64,000 bases of DNA. Origin: Stereocaulon alpinum (lineage: Eukaryota > Ascomycota > Lecanoromycetes > Lecanorales > Stereocaulaceae). The stretch is from assembly GCA_018257865.1 (NCBI GenBank), contig JAEUBA010000058.1, forward strand, positions 141,341-205,340. The letters run 5' to 3'. The position numbers and the translations under genes were made by a program. Position 1 is the stretch's first letter. Each line of letters opens with the position of its first letter. This document shows positions 1 to 10,666 of this stretch, one piece after another. Under the pieces are notes generated by a model. The model ran no database searches. It worked only from the letters and a program-made list of their open reading frames with translations, and was not told the DNA's origin.

Positions 1-3000
1 AGCCAGAAGACGAGGCCGTAAGAGTAGCTGTGGAACGGTAGTTAGGAACAAATTGGTATCCTCAGCGGCGACAATTGGCCCCCGAAGCGACAAATAGAGA
101 AGGTAGGGGAACGAAATCGACCTTGCTTGCCGTTATTGCTGTACCCAACACAGCTGATCAGGGACTTTGAATTGTTCCTTAGTGTACACGAGTGTTCAGC
201 GGGCAGGATCAGGTCCAGTGTCGTCAACGTCCGTGCTGGCTGAGAAGCGCTGCAAAGCCAAGAGACGAAGCTTTGAGATTCAGCGATGGACGGTATTCAG
301 CAATAAGTGGTATCCGTAGCGGCGAGAATTGGCCCCTGAAGCGACACGTGGAGAAGGCAAGTTAATGGAATCAACCCTGCCGTTTTCGCTGTGCCTAATG
401 CAGCTTATCAAAAACTTGCAGTGTACCTTAGTGTACACGAGTGCTTTGCGAACTCGATCACGTCCAAAACCATGTGTACGCGAGCTGGTGGCGGTATGTT
501 GAGGAAAGGTACATAGGTAGGGGATAAAGCTGTAAGATCTGGCGGTGGACGGTACCCACGAATAGAACTGGAAGCCGAAGCGACGAGTAGAGATGGGAGG
601 TGAATGAAATCAACCTTTCCGTTCACACTGTGGCTGATGCAGCTTGTTAGGAATCTGGATTATTCCTTAGTATGTACAAGCGTTTGGAGAGCTGGATGAA
701 ATCCAATGTTATTAGCGTCCAAGCTGGTGGTGGTATCCTAAGATTTCTGCAAAGCCAGGAGACGAAGCTGTGAGGATTGGCTCTGGGCGGTACTTGTCAA
801 AGAATTGGAAGCCGAAACGATGTGGATTGCATATCGCACGCTCACTAGGAGTGTTAAGTCCTGGATGATCCAACTGTCGTAGACGATACCCACAAATGAA
901 AATGGAAGCCAAAACGATGTGGATTGCATATTGCACGCCCGTCAGGAGTGTTGAGTCCTCGACAATCGAAATGTCGTGCACGATACCCACAAATGAAAGT
1001 GGAAGCCAAAACGGTGTTAACTACACGCCGCACGCTCACTAGGGAGTATTTTGGCCTGGTCAATCAAAATGTCGTTGTCGTTTTCTAGTTTCCAGAGTGA
1101 GCTTGATACAGCTGTAGCCTTGTTTCAAGTACTCGGTGCCACCTGGGCCTACGGCCCAACGTGTACACCGTGTACCCTCTACTTGGGTGAACGAGCCCCA
1201 CGAATGGAAATTAGAAGCCAAAACGATGTTGGTTGAAGGCGGCACGCTCGCTAGGAAGTCTTATGGCGTGGTCGGTCGAGATTGTCGTGTTTGTCGCTTC
1301 CCATGTCCAGAGTGATCTTGATACAGCTGCATCCTCCTTTCAAGTATCAAGTACCACAGTGCCACAGCTCCACTGGGGAACTCTGGGCCTACGGCCCAAC
1401 GTGTGCACCATCTGCACTGTACTTGAATCGATGAACGCACGAATGGAATTGGGAGCCATAGCGGCGTGGATTGTAAATCGCACGCCCATCAAGAGTGCTG
1501 AGTCCTAGAAGATCGAAAGGTATTGTTATCGCGCCCCACTTCCACAGTGATCTTGATACAGCTGCATCATTTCAAGTGCTAGGTACCACAGCTCCCCTCG
1601 GGAACTCTGGGCCTACGGCCCAACGTGTACACCATCTGCACTGTACTCAAGTCGATGAGCGCACTAGTGGAATTGAAAGCCAAACCGGTGTGGGTCACAC
1701 ACCGCACGATCAACAGAAGTGTTGAATCATAGACAATCGCAATGTCGTGTTGATCGTTTCCTATTCCCAGAGTGATCTTGATGCAGCTGCTTCCATGTTT
1801 CAAGTACTCAGTGCCACAGCTCCACCAAGGAACTCTAGGCCTACGGCCCAAGTGTACACCTTGAACTCCCTATCCAGGTGGAAGATCCCCACGAATGAAC
1901 TGAAAGCCAAAACGGCGTGGGTCATAGGTTGTACGCCCACCAGGAGTGTTGAGTCGTGGACAATCGAAATATCGCCATCGTTTCCTTTTTCCAGAGTGAT
2001 CTTGGTGGTGCCATTCTTGCTCTGACTGCTAAGTGCCACAACTCCACTAGGGAGCTCTGGGCCTACGGCCCAAGTGTACACCGCGTATTATCTACTTAGG
2101 TGGACGATCCCCACGAATGAACTGGAAGCCATAGCGGCGTGGGTTGCAAATCGTACGCCCACCAGGAGTGTTAAAGTCCTAGACAATCGAAAGATCGCCA
2201 TCGTTTCCTTCCCAGAGTGATCTTGGTGGTGCCATTCTTGCTCCAATTGCTAAGTGCCACAACTCCACTAGGGAGCTCTGGGCCTACGGCCCAATGTGAA
2301 CACCATTTGCATCCTCGCTCAGTGGATAAATGCAGGACAAAATTCTTGGAAACCAAGGGGTACACCTTTGCTCCGCTTAGGATTCGCTAGAAGATCGTCG
2401 TGGTTGTCGTTCCCCTTTTCCAGAGTGATCTTGATCGTGCTGCATTCTTGCAGAGTTCCCACTAGGGAACTCTGGGCCTACGGCCCAAGTGTATACCGTG
2501 TACTATCTGATTGGGTAGACAGTTGCACGACATAGTCGTTAAAAAGCCATGAGAACGGCGTCACATCACATCAGATTCGCCAGAAGATCGTCATGTTTGT
2601 CTTTCGCCTTTTCCAGAGTGATCTTCATCGAGCTGCATCCCTGTTTCATGTGCATGTGTATGTGCATTTGCATGTGCTTGTGCATTTGCATGTGCTTGTG
2701 CATTTGCATGTGCTTGTGCATTTGCATGTGCTTGTGCATTTGCATGTGCTTGTGCATTTGCATGTGCTTGTGCATTTGCAAGTTCTTGTGCCAGGTAGCA
2801 GGTGCCACAGCTCCACTAGGGAGCTCTGGGCCTACGGCCCAATGTGAACACCACTTGCGCTCTGCTTGACTAGGTCAATGCACGAGATAGTGGTTTGAAA
2901 GCTGAAATCCATGAGCAAACCATCAAAGTAGGCGAGAAAAATTACACGATGGGTCTGTCCAGCCCATTGGTTGGCAATCTTGGCGATGATTCTCGTCGAG

Positions 3001-3120
3001 GTGCCTGGATGGTGCTCCATCCTCGTTTCATGTGCAAGGTGCCACAACTCCACTAAGGGAGTTCAGGGCCTACGGCCCGATGTGAAGACCATTTGTGCTC
3101 TCGTTCAGTAGATGACGCAT
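1..3120. repeat. Degenerate tandem array, ~220-240 bp units with paired hairpins
   Basis: Diverged tandem units fill this stretch. From about 1100 on, each unit carries the core GGGCCTACGGCCC (or a close variant). Cores start at 1145, 1385, 1609, 1837, 2059, 2280, 2474, 2828 and 3066, so spacing is 195-240 bp except for one 354-bp unit enlarged by an 18-bp satellite. The core is a perfect GGGCC/GGCCC inverted repeat with a TAC loop. In most units a second inverted repeat of the type AGCTCC-actag-GGAGCT lies just upstream. The left part (1-1060) holds related units lacking the core, recognisable by the shared segment around TGGAAGCC..AACGATGTGG. Open frames here are short and inconsistent between units, so I do not call coding genes. 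A non-coding transcript or satellite-like array is possible. Confidence 0.8.
2663..2788. repeat. 18-bp satellite, six perfect copies plus one decayed copy
   Basis: The unit TGCATTTGCATGTGCTTG is repeated head to tail: six identical copies (2663-2770) and a seventh diverged copy. The length is a multiple of three and the unit has no stop in several frames, which makes spurious long reading frames (His/Met/Lys or Cys/Met/Leu rich) on both strands. The block sits inside one unit of the larger array and accounts for that unit's extra length. Confidence 0.95.
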
Positions 3121-3629
3121 GGAAAAGTGGTTGGAAACCCATGAGAACACCATCAAAGTAGGCGAGAATGACAACACGGCGGCTCTGTCACGCCTTTTCG
3201 TTGGCAATCCTAGCGATGATTACCGCCAAGGTGACGGGCTCGTACCAGCGATTGCCTAGGAAGCGACCAAAATGTTGCTCGCTACCACGCAGCCTTGTCA
3301 ACGCATCTTGACGACTTGAGCACACCACATGTAGATGCCGATTCTTCTCAGTCAAAAGGTACCCCTGATGTGCACACGAAAATGTAGAAAGATTGTGTCA
3401 GAAGGGCAAACAACTCTTGGTGAAGCTGACTCGGGGAGCTGACACTTGTCATGTAAATACACTTGATAGCTGTTGAGCACAGCATGGCTGATGAGCATAG
3501 CATAGTCGTTGACCATAGGATGGCTGTGAGTGATGAAGTCTGGTGCATTGGGCAGGAATCAGTGGTGGATCCCGCAGGCCGTGTCCTTCGATAGCGGAAT
3601 GATGCTCAAAGGAGCAGAGCATATGAAAA

Positions 3630-4190
3630 TCACACCTTCAGGGCATGAAAGTGATGCCACGAAGCCACTCGAATTGGGTTTCCCAAGAATTTGAAATAAG
3701 TGTAGCTGTTCACTCTGTTGAGAAGGGAGATATGTAGTGTAAAGGATGTGAGAATGTGATCCATGGCGAAATGATGCTCAAGCGAGGCAGTGAATTGTGG
3801 GGCATTAGGCCTTCAAAGCATGAATGGTATGCCACGAGGCCACTCGACTCTGAGTCCCCAAGGAGCTGAAGTGAGTGCAAGTGTTCACTCTGTTGAGAAG
3901 GGGAACGTATAGTATCATGAGTGCGAGATTGTGATGATGCGCGGTCCCATGGACAACAGCGAGGTGCCAGAGGGTGGAGAAAGGTTGGGTATGATTCCTT
4001 CAAAGCATGAAAGGTATGCCGCGTGGCCAGTCCACGTTGGATCTCTGAGGAGTTGAAATGAGTGTAGGTGCTCACTCTGTTGACAAGGAGGACGTGTAGA
4101 GTCAGGGGTGTGAGAGTGTGACAAGGTGTGATGACAAAGACAACAGCCAGGTGGTGAGGGTGCTGAAAAGACTGTTGGTGGGTGGTCGAC
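3630..4190. repeat. Tandem repeat, three units of ~185 bp
   Basis: Three diverged units share segments such as TTCACTCTGTTGAGAAGGG (around 3708 and 3880; a diverged copy near 4070) and TTCAAAGCATGAA with GGTATGCC (3811 and 3999). No protein frame is shared by all three units. The array abuts the larger array to its left and the short purine-rich repeats to its right. Confidence 0.75.
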
Positions 4191-4284
4191 TATTTATTGA
4201 TCGAGTTTGACGGAGGTGAGTTGTTGCCGATGTAATGTGGTGTTGTATGGAGGAGAGGAGACAAGAACAGGTCGAATGAAGATG

Positions 4285-4510
4285 GAAAGATCGTGGAGGT
4301 AGGTGTTGATGGAGGAAACCAGAGAAGCACCAAGGCAGGTGTGTTGAAGGAGGAAATCAGAGAAGCACCAAGGTAGGTGTCGATGGAGGAAACCAGAGAA
4401 CCACCACAATGATAGAGCAAGAAAGAGAGGAGATGAGAGAAGGTGGAAGTCAGGTGGAGGTAGGTGGTGGTGGAGGTAGGTGTTGATGGAGGAAGGTAGA
4501 AAACCACCAC
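4285..4510. repeat. Purine-rich tandem repeat (~45-50 bp units)
   Basis: Repeated GGTAGGTGTTGATGGAGGAA and AGAGAAGCACCAAGG segments occur about four to five times with small changes. The plus strand is strongly purine rich, so the minus strand reads as Ser/Thr/Pro/Leu-rich frames, which I treat as artefacts of composition. Confidence 0.8.
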
Positions 4511-4740
4511 GATGATAGAGGAAGAAAGAAAGACGAAGAACGAGGGGAGGAGAGGCCTTTAAGTACCTTGCAATACTGGTCTTGAATGCCGCAGAAACAG
4601 TGATGCGTGGCTGGAACAGCTAACCGCCCTGAAATCTTGCTTCATAACAGTGGGAAAAAGCAGGATTTTGCGCCCTTCACCTACAGAATATCTCTTCATA
4701 GAAGATTCCGGAATGACTCACTATTTCAAATCATTCATAA

Positions 4741-4769
4741 CGTGATCCGACGTGATCCGACGTGATCCG
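4741..4769. repeat. Three direct copies of a 10-bp unit
   Basis: CGTGATCCGA occurs three times in direct succession, the third ending one base short of a full match. No function is evident. Confidence 0.9.
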
Positions 4770-5054
4770 TTGTCGATATGTTCCGGATCCTTCTATTATT
4801 TAGTGGGCAGGATGGGAAGTGGCGTGAGGAGTCGATTGAGGGCAATAGGCAATCCGGCATGGCAGCTAGAATATTCTGGATCGCCGGGCTTCAAGACCCT
4901 TTTTGAAGACAGCAAAATGGTTTGGAATCTTGAGACAGACAGGCAGTGGCTGGGGGAGAAGCAGCACTTGATACGGTGGAAGTGGTGTTCGCCTTCTTGT
5001 TCTACGGAATCTCGATCTGTAACAGCTCGCTTGATCAGTGAACTCTGGTAGCTA

Positions 5055-5270
5055 GAGATCGTGCTTCACAGCAAAGAAATAACGCTTCGCGGGGCCAATG
5101 AGCCTGGATCTCCACGATGAATGATGTTTCTGTACGAACGCTGCGCAGAAAACGTACTTCACTGTAGACGAACAACATCTCAAGGGCAAGAAGGGAACAA
5201 GTGAAGACAGAAACCCTTGCGTTCTGATAGCTGCTGCCTAGAAAGCGTACTTCACAGTAGACATGTATCA
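5055..5270. repeat. Tandem repeat, ~90 bp period
   Basis: Three diverged units contain a segment like AAAGCGTACTTCACAGTAGAC, near 5055 (most diverged), 5143 and 5236. The minus strand reads through with a repeating EVRFL-type peptide, but there is no start or splice context that would make a gene. Confidence 0.6.
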
Positions 5271-5399
5271 TTTGGTGAGGCGGAACAAGGAATAAGATCA
5301 CACAGAATCTCAGTCTTAGACAGCCATTGGCAGCAGCAGTCTGTAATGTGTACCTTGAGTCATATTTGAGAGGAACTCCACAATTCATTTTTCAGAATG

Positions 5400-6342
5400 A
5401 GGCTTGGTCGAAGTGTTCGCCCAGCAGGAGGTACAATAGTCTGAAGGCCTGGCCAATGTCCTTGTGATGCTCATTACTATCATAGGTGAATGCTGACGCA
5501 AAAGGAGAACCGGACTAGCCAAGAGCTAAAGCATCAATGAATTAAACTGATCCCCTGGGCTTCACTTGTTGTTCCTTGCGAAATGTAAATTCGCACATGG
5601 TGGTCCTGATGGACTATTGCTCAAATGACTTCAGGTATCATCTAGGCACAATCCGTGATAGTGTCCCGTAGGTTGGCTCTTTCTAACGTGCAGAAGTGCA
5701 AATGTGATTCGATACCCAAAATCGGAGGATTTTTCGTTAGGGGAACATGCTTGACAGTTGAGCTAGATTCTGTTGACCCCAGACCACGTTGTGCCGTTTG
5801 CAGGGCTCTGTCGTCGAAGAGCGATTGCCGATTTCCGGAGAATGACCCTGATCAAAGCCTATCTTGTAGGAGGGTACGGCTTCGGTGGTAGCCAGCATGG
5901 TAGCAACAGGTCTTTGGTTGTAGTTGCCGGCATTGATAAGCAAGATCGGTACATGTCTACATGACATAAACATTGTATCAGAGCTATATTTTAGAGCTCC
6001 CAAATCTGCCTTTTGGGATCGTACCTGCAGTAGGCGGTACCCGCTGCGGCGCGACCGAGCCTCGCCGTTCAGGCGCTCCAATAGTTTTCCCCGCGAAGAG
6101 CGAGCCGCATCAGGAATATGCATGACAAGGATCTTGTTAGTAATGCACGCCCCCCTTCAGAATCCTGAATTGCGGGGTGCATGAGGAAGAGGGGACGTCA
6201 TGCGTAAGCTCGTTGTAATGTAAAGCCAGGGAGATGGCATAAATGACACGACTCCTCGACGAAGGCTTCTTTCCTGCTCCTCGTTCAAGCCGATCCTGAC
6301 AGTAGTTGTACTTGCAAGCCAGAAATCGCGCCAGAAGACAAC
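5400..6342. other. Unassigned DNA upstream of the CFEM gene
   Basis: Only short overlapping frames without codon bias or recognisable motifs are present. The last few hundred bases presumably hold the promoter of the CFEM gene starting at 6343. I see no clear core-promoter element. Confidence 0.5.
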
Positions 6343-7869
6343 ATGTATATTTCCCGATCCCTAATTGCTACTGCATGGGCACTCGTTGTTATAACAGCGA
6401 CCAACATTTCTGGCGATCCCACAGACCTGGCTAACTGGCCTGCATGTGCAGTCAGTCCTTCTACCATCACTCAAGGAAAGTCTAGGGACATATGGTCGAA
6501 TGCTGATCTGATCTAGCAACATTGCGCACCAATAGGATTTGGCCCACCAGCCAACTGCGGCAGCCTTTCCAACCTTACCTGCATTTGCAAAAACCCGGAA
6601 AATACCATCTCAATCTCTGTATGCGAGGACGTTACATGCAGCAAAAAGGACATCCAGGGTAGGCATTCCCATTCCGAGTATAGGCATAGACTTACAGTGT
6701 ACTTCCAGACCTTACGGCGCTCGCTCGCCGCCTCTGTAGCCCAGTGGGTGGTGTGCCATCTATTGTGTTTGCGTCAGCGGACGCCTACGTCGCAACAGCG
6801 ACCGGCTTGACGGCTTCGGGCGTACCAACATCATTGCCGTTGGACGCCACAAAACTCACTGCTGTGTCGGCTTTCCTGGCCACTGTGACGGAGGTTCCTA
6901 ATCTAGGTAGTCCTGCAGATCTATCCAGCTATCCTAAATGTGCTGTGAGTTTGCGAATGGTCCTATTGGAAGGTTCTCTGGGTGCTGATATACGGTGATC
7001 AGCAAATATGCGCCACGGAAGCGTTTACTGGTAATGGTTGCGATCTCAACGACATCGACTGCCTCTGCGGTCCTGTATATCGGAGTAGAACAGCAGCTTG
7101 TGAGGCAATCACTTGTAGTGAATTTGAGTTAGTTAGTACGTTGCCCCATCTACCAAGCAAAATTTTAGAAGGAAGCCTTTCATAACACTTGCTGCGTAGC
7201 AATCTCTCTTCTCTCCCAGGAGCTTTGTGATCCAGTGTACAGTACCACTCCAACGCTTGGGCTGGCCGTGTCATCAGCCATTGCATCTGCCACGGCGTTT
7301 GCCGTTTCGGCAGTTGCGTCGAAGGATCCAACTAGTATCTTGAGCTATCCTGCCTGTGGTGTACGTCTTTAGCATGGATCGTTGCTTTTGGTGATTGCTG
7401 ACAGTGTTACCTTTGCAGCAAGCGTGTCAGAAACAACATCTACCACCATCAGGCTGCGGAAGTCTGTCTAACCGCACATGCATTTGTCAGACTTCAGATT
7501 TCAACGCCAATATTGACAAATGCGAGCGAGCAAGTTGCAGTGCGACTGATCTACAAAGCATGTGTGCTCATTTCCTTTCCCTTGCTGCTCTCGCACCTTG
7601 CATCGAACTCCTCCACGTTCGCCCACATACGTAGTTAACATGAAGACAATGACTAAATCGATGATGTAGCGATCGAGGACATCGCGTTCAAGCTTTGTAA
7701 CCCAGTCGGTGGCATTGGCAATGTCTCGAACGCTTCATACAATGCTCCAACTACGGCATCGATCCCGCCTGCCGCAAGCTTTACCGGCGGAGCACCTGAT
7801 ATCCTGGTTAGTCGCTTTGCATGGGCTGTGATGATTACGACCGGAACGCTGGGTGTGTTAGCATTTTGA
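6343..7869 (+). CDS. GPI-anchored cell-surface protein with three CFEM domains
   Basis: Seven exons: 6343-6450, 6517-6658, 6709-6944, 7003-7135, 7200-7360, 7419-7557, 7670-7869; the spliced frame gives 372 residues. The N-terminus is a signal peptide (MYISRSLIATAWALVVITA). Three CFEM modules follow, each with the spaced cysteines of the family. Modules 1 and 3 share a CGSLSN.TCIC motif, module 2 has CDLNDIDCLCG, and each ends in an LC.PV motif (LCSPVGG, LCDPV, LCNPVGG). The domains align at equal length only with the splice sites given. The tail (from about residue 350) is a Ser/Thr/Ala/Gly spacer and a hydrophobic end, as for a GPI signal. CFEM proteins act at the cell surface in haem/iron capture, adhesion or host interaction; which applies here is unknown. 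The sixth intron is read as GC-AG (7558-7669). A GT alternative ending exon 6 at 7563 would add two residues. Confidence 0.9.
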
Positions 7870-9349
7870 ATTATATTAGGATAAAAGAGACTCACAGACA
7901 AGGGAGAAGGCAATGGTTTGAGCAAGAATTCAAGATTCGATTCATGTGGTTCTAGTAACATGAAAATATGATTGTAGAAATCATGAAGGGCATCCAATAG
8001 GACTTAACGAATGTTTCAGCGTGGGCTACCACCATCCAGAGGCTTATTCACTCACTCATTCAAGCGAATTGAAGCATATCAGGGGTCTGATATCATCACA
8101 TGGAACTACATTTCCCTACAAAATTGAACCAAAACACTACTGGACCAATAGACAGAGCTCAACGATCGTTGTATATAGCAAGTTGGTATCGCTGTTTGCA
8201 GTTGATACTTGATTGTATTAGGTTCGATTCCTAACGGTGCTGGTACAATGGTGTAGTGGTTGTGTATTTTTCTATCGCTTGGTGTCGACAAAACAATTTG
8301 GGCTTGGCGCAGTAGATACAGCCAGGTATAAGCGAAGATTAATGTAATTCGCAACTATGTAAATGGTGACGGTAAGTAAGATCAACAATTCATGTAGCAG
8401 AAGTTCAGTATTCAGACCTCTTTCCTTGGAATCATGGTGCTTAGAAGAACTCCAGCTTCCTTGGCGCCACAGGGAGCATGGATCTAAAGCGCGCCGCTAA
8501 ATCAACCTATGAAAAGCCGCATCGAGTAAGACTGGCTATCAAAGCCATCCCATTTCGAAGCAAGGGCATCGCCAGCAGGTTTCATTGCCCTACTGCTATG
8601 GCAAGGCTCCACTGGAGAGCACGTTCTTCGGTCACACGCCAGCGCCGAGAGCCGGCGTGTTGACCACTGACCAATTGTTCGCTTTGAGCAGCATAATGTG
8701 ATTACTACGGTTCCGAGGCCTACCGGGACCAGCTTAGAATTCTACAATCACTTCCCCACCTGCCTCCCTGCTGCCCTTTTTACACTCCTGTCGTCCTGCT
8801 CTGGTTGTGCATATATGGGACGCAGTGTGTGAAGCTTCTGCCCTTGGGCATTATGCTTTGCGACAACACGCCGCTGTTTGGATGCCATTCCTGGCACTGC
8901 AAATCGTGGGGCTGGGACATCTTGGGCCGTGAACCGTGTGGTCCTCTCAAGACGTGCTTTAATATCTGCTGGAGTGCCATCTGATCTGGCGCATGGAGAG
9001 TCAAGTGAAAGAGAACTACACACCTAGGGAACGCTACATGGCTTAAAGAGACCGAGATCTCAGGAGAGCACCATGTGACTCTGTGAGGAGCTCACAAGAA
9101 CAGAATCCATGGCTATGGAAGCTAGAAGACGGAAGGATACTCCATGCTCGCCCTACAAGAGTCGCGTTGTCAAGTGAGCTCATTCTGCTGCTTGGAAGTC
9201 GGGGATTCGCAAGCAGTGCTGCTTTCCTTCACGCCAAGTGCACATGCGAGTCAGGAAGCTTAGAAACGCAGGACCTCACCATCGCTTAGCTAAGAGTCTA
9301 CACGGTTTGCTGCTCCTCCTTCCTGTTGCATGCTGCGGGCAGCTAAAGT

Positions 9350-9740
9350 CATCCACAGACCCAAGCGCAACTCACACGATCCCCCAACCACCCCCTCCAC
9401 CCCTCCAGCCCTCTACAACCCACCGTCTCCCTCCAGCATCGCGCCTCAACATCCCTAGCTTTCCCTCCAACTTACCCTTCTACCCAGCCTTGCCAAAACT
9501 ACACCTCCCCAGCCCGTCAACATTTCTCAACAACCTACCCAACGCGCTAAGCCTCCAAACCCTGGCAACCCAAACCCACAAGCACTCCCAACCCTCCACC
9601 GTCCCCATACACGCCGAAACATCCGCACCTCCGCACCTCTCCTCCCCCCCTTCCCCCTCCCTCCCCTCATCCCAGCTCATCTCCAGCAATTCCCACCCCT
9701 CACCTCCCCACCTCCCCAGTTCTTATTCGTCCACCCGTCC
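9350..9740 (+). promoter_or_regulatory. Pyrimidine-rich tract, possible promoter or leader
   Basis: About 390 bases with long C/T runs and almost no G on the plus strand. It gives an open frame (9238-9951) rich in Pro, Ser, Thr and Leu, which I attribute to composition. In filamentous fungi, CT-rich stretches often precede transcription starts, so this may mark an unannotated plus-strand transcript. Confidence 0.3.
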
Positions 9741-9867
9741 ACACCACCCAGCTAACGAAATTATTATTTCGCCTCGCATCACATCATTTCGCCTCGCATT
9801 GCATCATTTCGCCTCGCCTCGCATCGCCTCCCTTGAGTTAGATCACGGTACGGTAGTTAAGAGCCGG

Positions 9868-10005
9868 ACTGGACTGGACTTGCTGGTATTGGATGGACTG
9901 GATTGGACTGGACTGGATGGTATTGGATCGTGCCGTGTTGTGTTGTGCTAGGAGGGACACCAAGGGACACCAAGGCATACCAAGGCATACCAAGACGAAC
10001 CAAGG
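9868..10005. repeat. Short imperfect GGACT/GGATT and ACCAAGG repeats
   Basis: Two adjacent simple-repeat blocks: repeated GGACT/GGATT pentamers (about 9868-9930) and repeated CACCAAGG/TACCAAGG units (about 9957-10005). They lie just downstream of the pyrimidine tract. Confidence 0.75.
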
Positions 10006-10666
10006 CCGGGCCAGGGCGCGTGATAAGTCAACAAGTATCGGCGGTGGTGGTGGGCTGGCCTTTAGGAGCGCAAGAGAGGGGAGAGGAATGTCCACCATTC
10101 CTTGTCCCAATGAAATTTGTTTCTGCGTAACTGGCACACTCAACCCCTCCGCCGCCCGATCAACACACCACACCACACACTCCAGACATCAGTCGAAAGA
10201 GAAGCAATCACAATTGGCAATCATCATGTGAGAAAGATGCATTGGAATTGAATTACTAGATCTAACACTTGATCGCTAAATCCGCATCCGCACATTAGCG
10301 GAATAGATACCCTTCCACGCTATGCTATATTTCGCCAATGCAATGCTGATCGCCGATACAATGCTAGCCGCCCAGCCCATATGTGTAACGCTACGAAACG
10401 ATATGGAGTGGAACGCTCAGTCATGCCTGCCCTGTCTATGATACACTCCTTCCCAAACTTCGTCACGAATTCGCTGATGATGCCTCGGAACTCTGACAGT
10501 TATGGTGATAGGTTCGTTCGCTCCCTTATATGATGTGATGTGATGGCTGAAGCTTGGAGCTTGGAGCTTGGAGCTTGAGAACGCCTATCCTGTCCGGTCC
10601 GGTTCATGGCTCCCATCTATGCCGACTCTATCTTTCCTCGTTCGAATGTCACGGTGACGGGGACGA

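Larger units (their letters stand above)
7870..10666. other. Long intergenic region, no gene called
   Basis: Short frames only, none with splice-supported continuation. A tRNA T-arm-like hairpin at about 8217-8234 lacks a matching acceptor stem. From 9350 to 9740 the plus strand is a C/T-rich tract, followed by simple GGACT-type and ACCAAGG-type repeats (listed separately). Such pyrimidine tracts are common in fungal promoters and 5' leaders, but no convincing downstream start on the plus strand was found. Confidence 0.5.

Noticed and set aside
2549..2869. Open frames with CMCLCICM-type or MQMHKH-type repeats on both strands
   Set aside because: Created by the 18-bp satellite, whose length is a multiple of three; no start or splice support.
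8180..8245. tRNA-like T-arm (TTAGG-TTCGATT-CCTAA) with an A-box-like sequence upstream
   Set aside because: The acceptor ends do not pair and no proper anticodon stem can be drawn.
9238..9951. Open frame of 237 codons on the plus strand
   Set aside because: Produced by a C/T-rich tract and simple repeats; Pro/Ser/Thr-rich throughout, no domain, no conserved ends.
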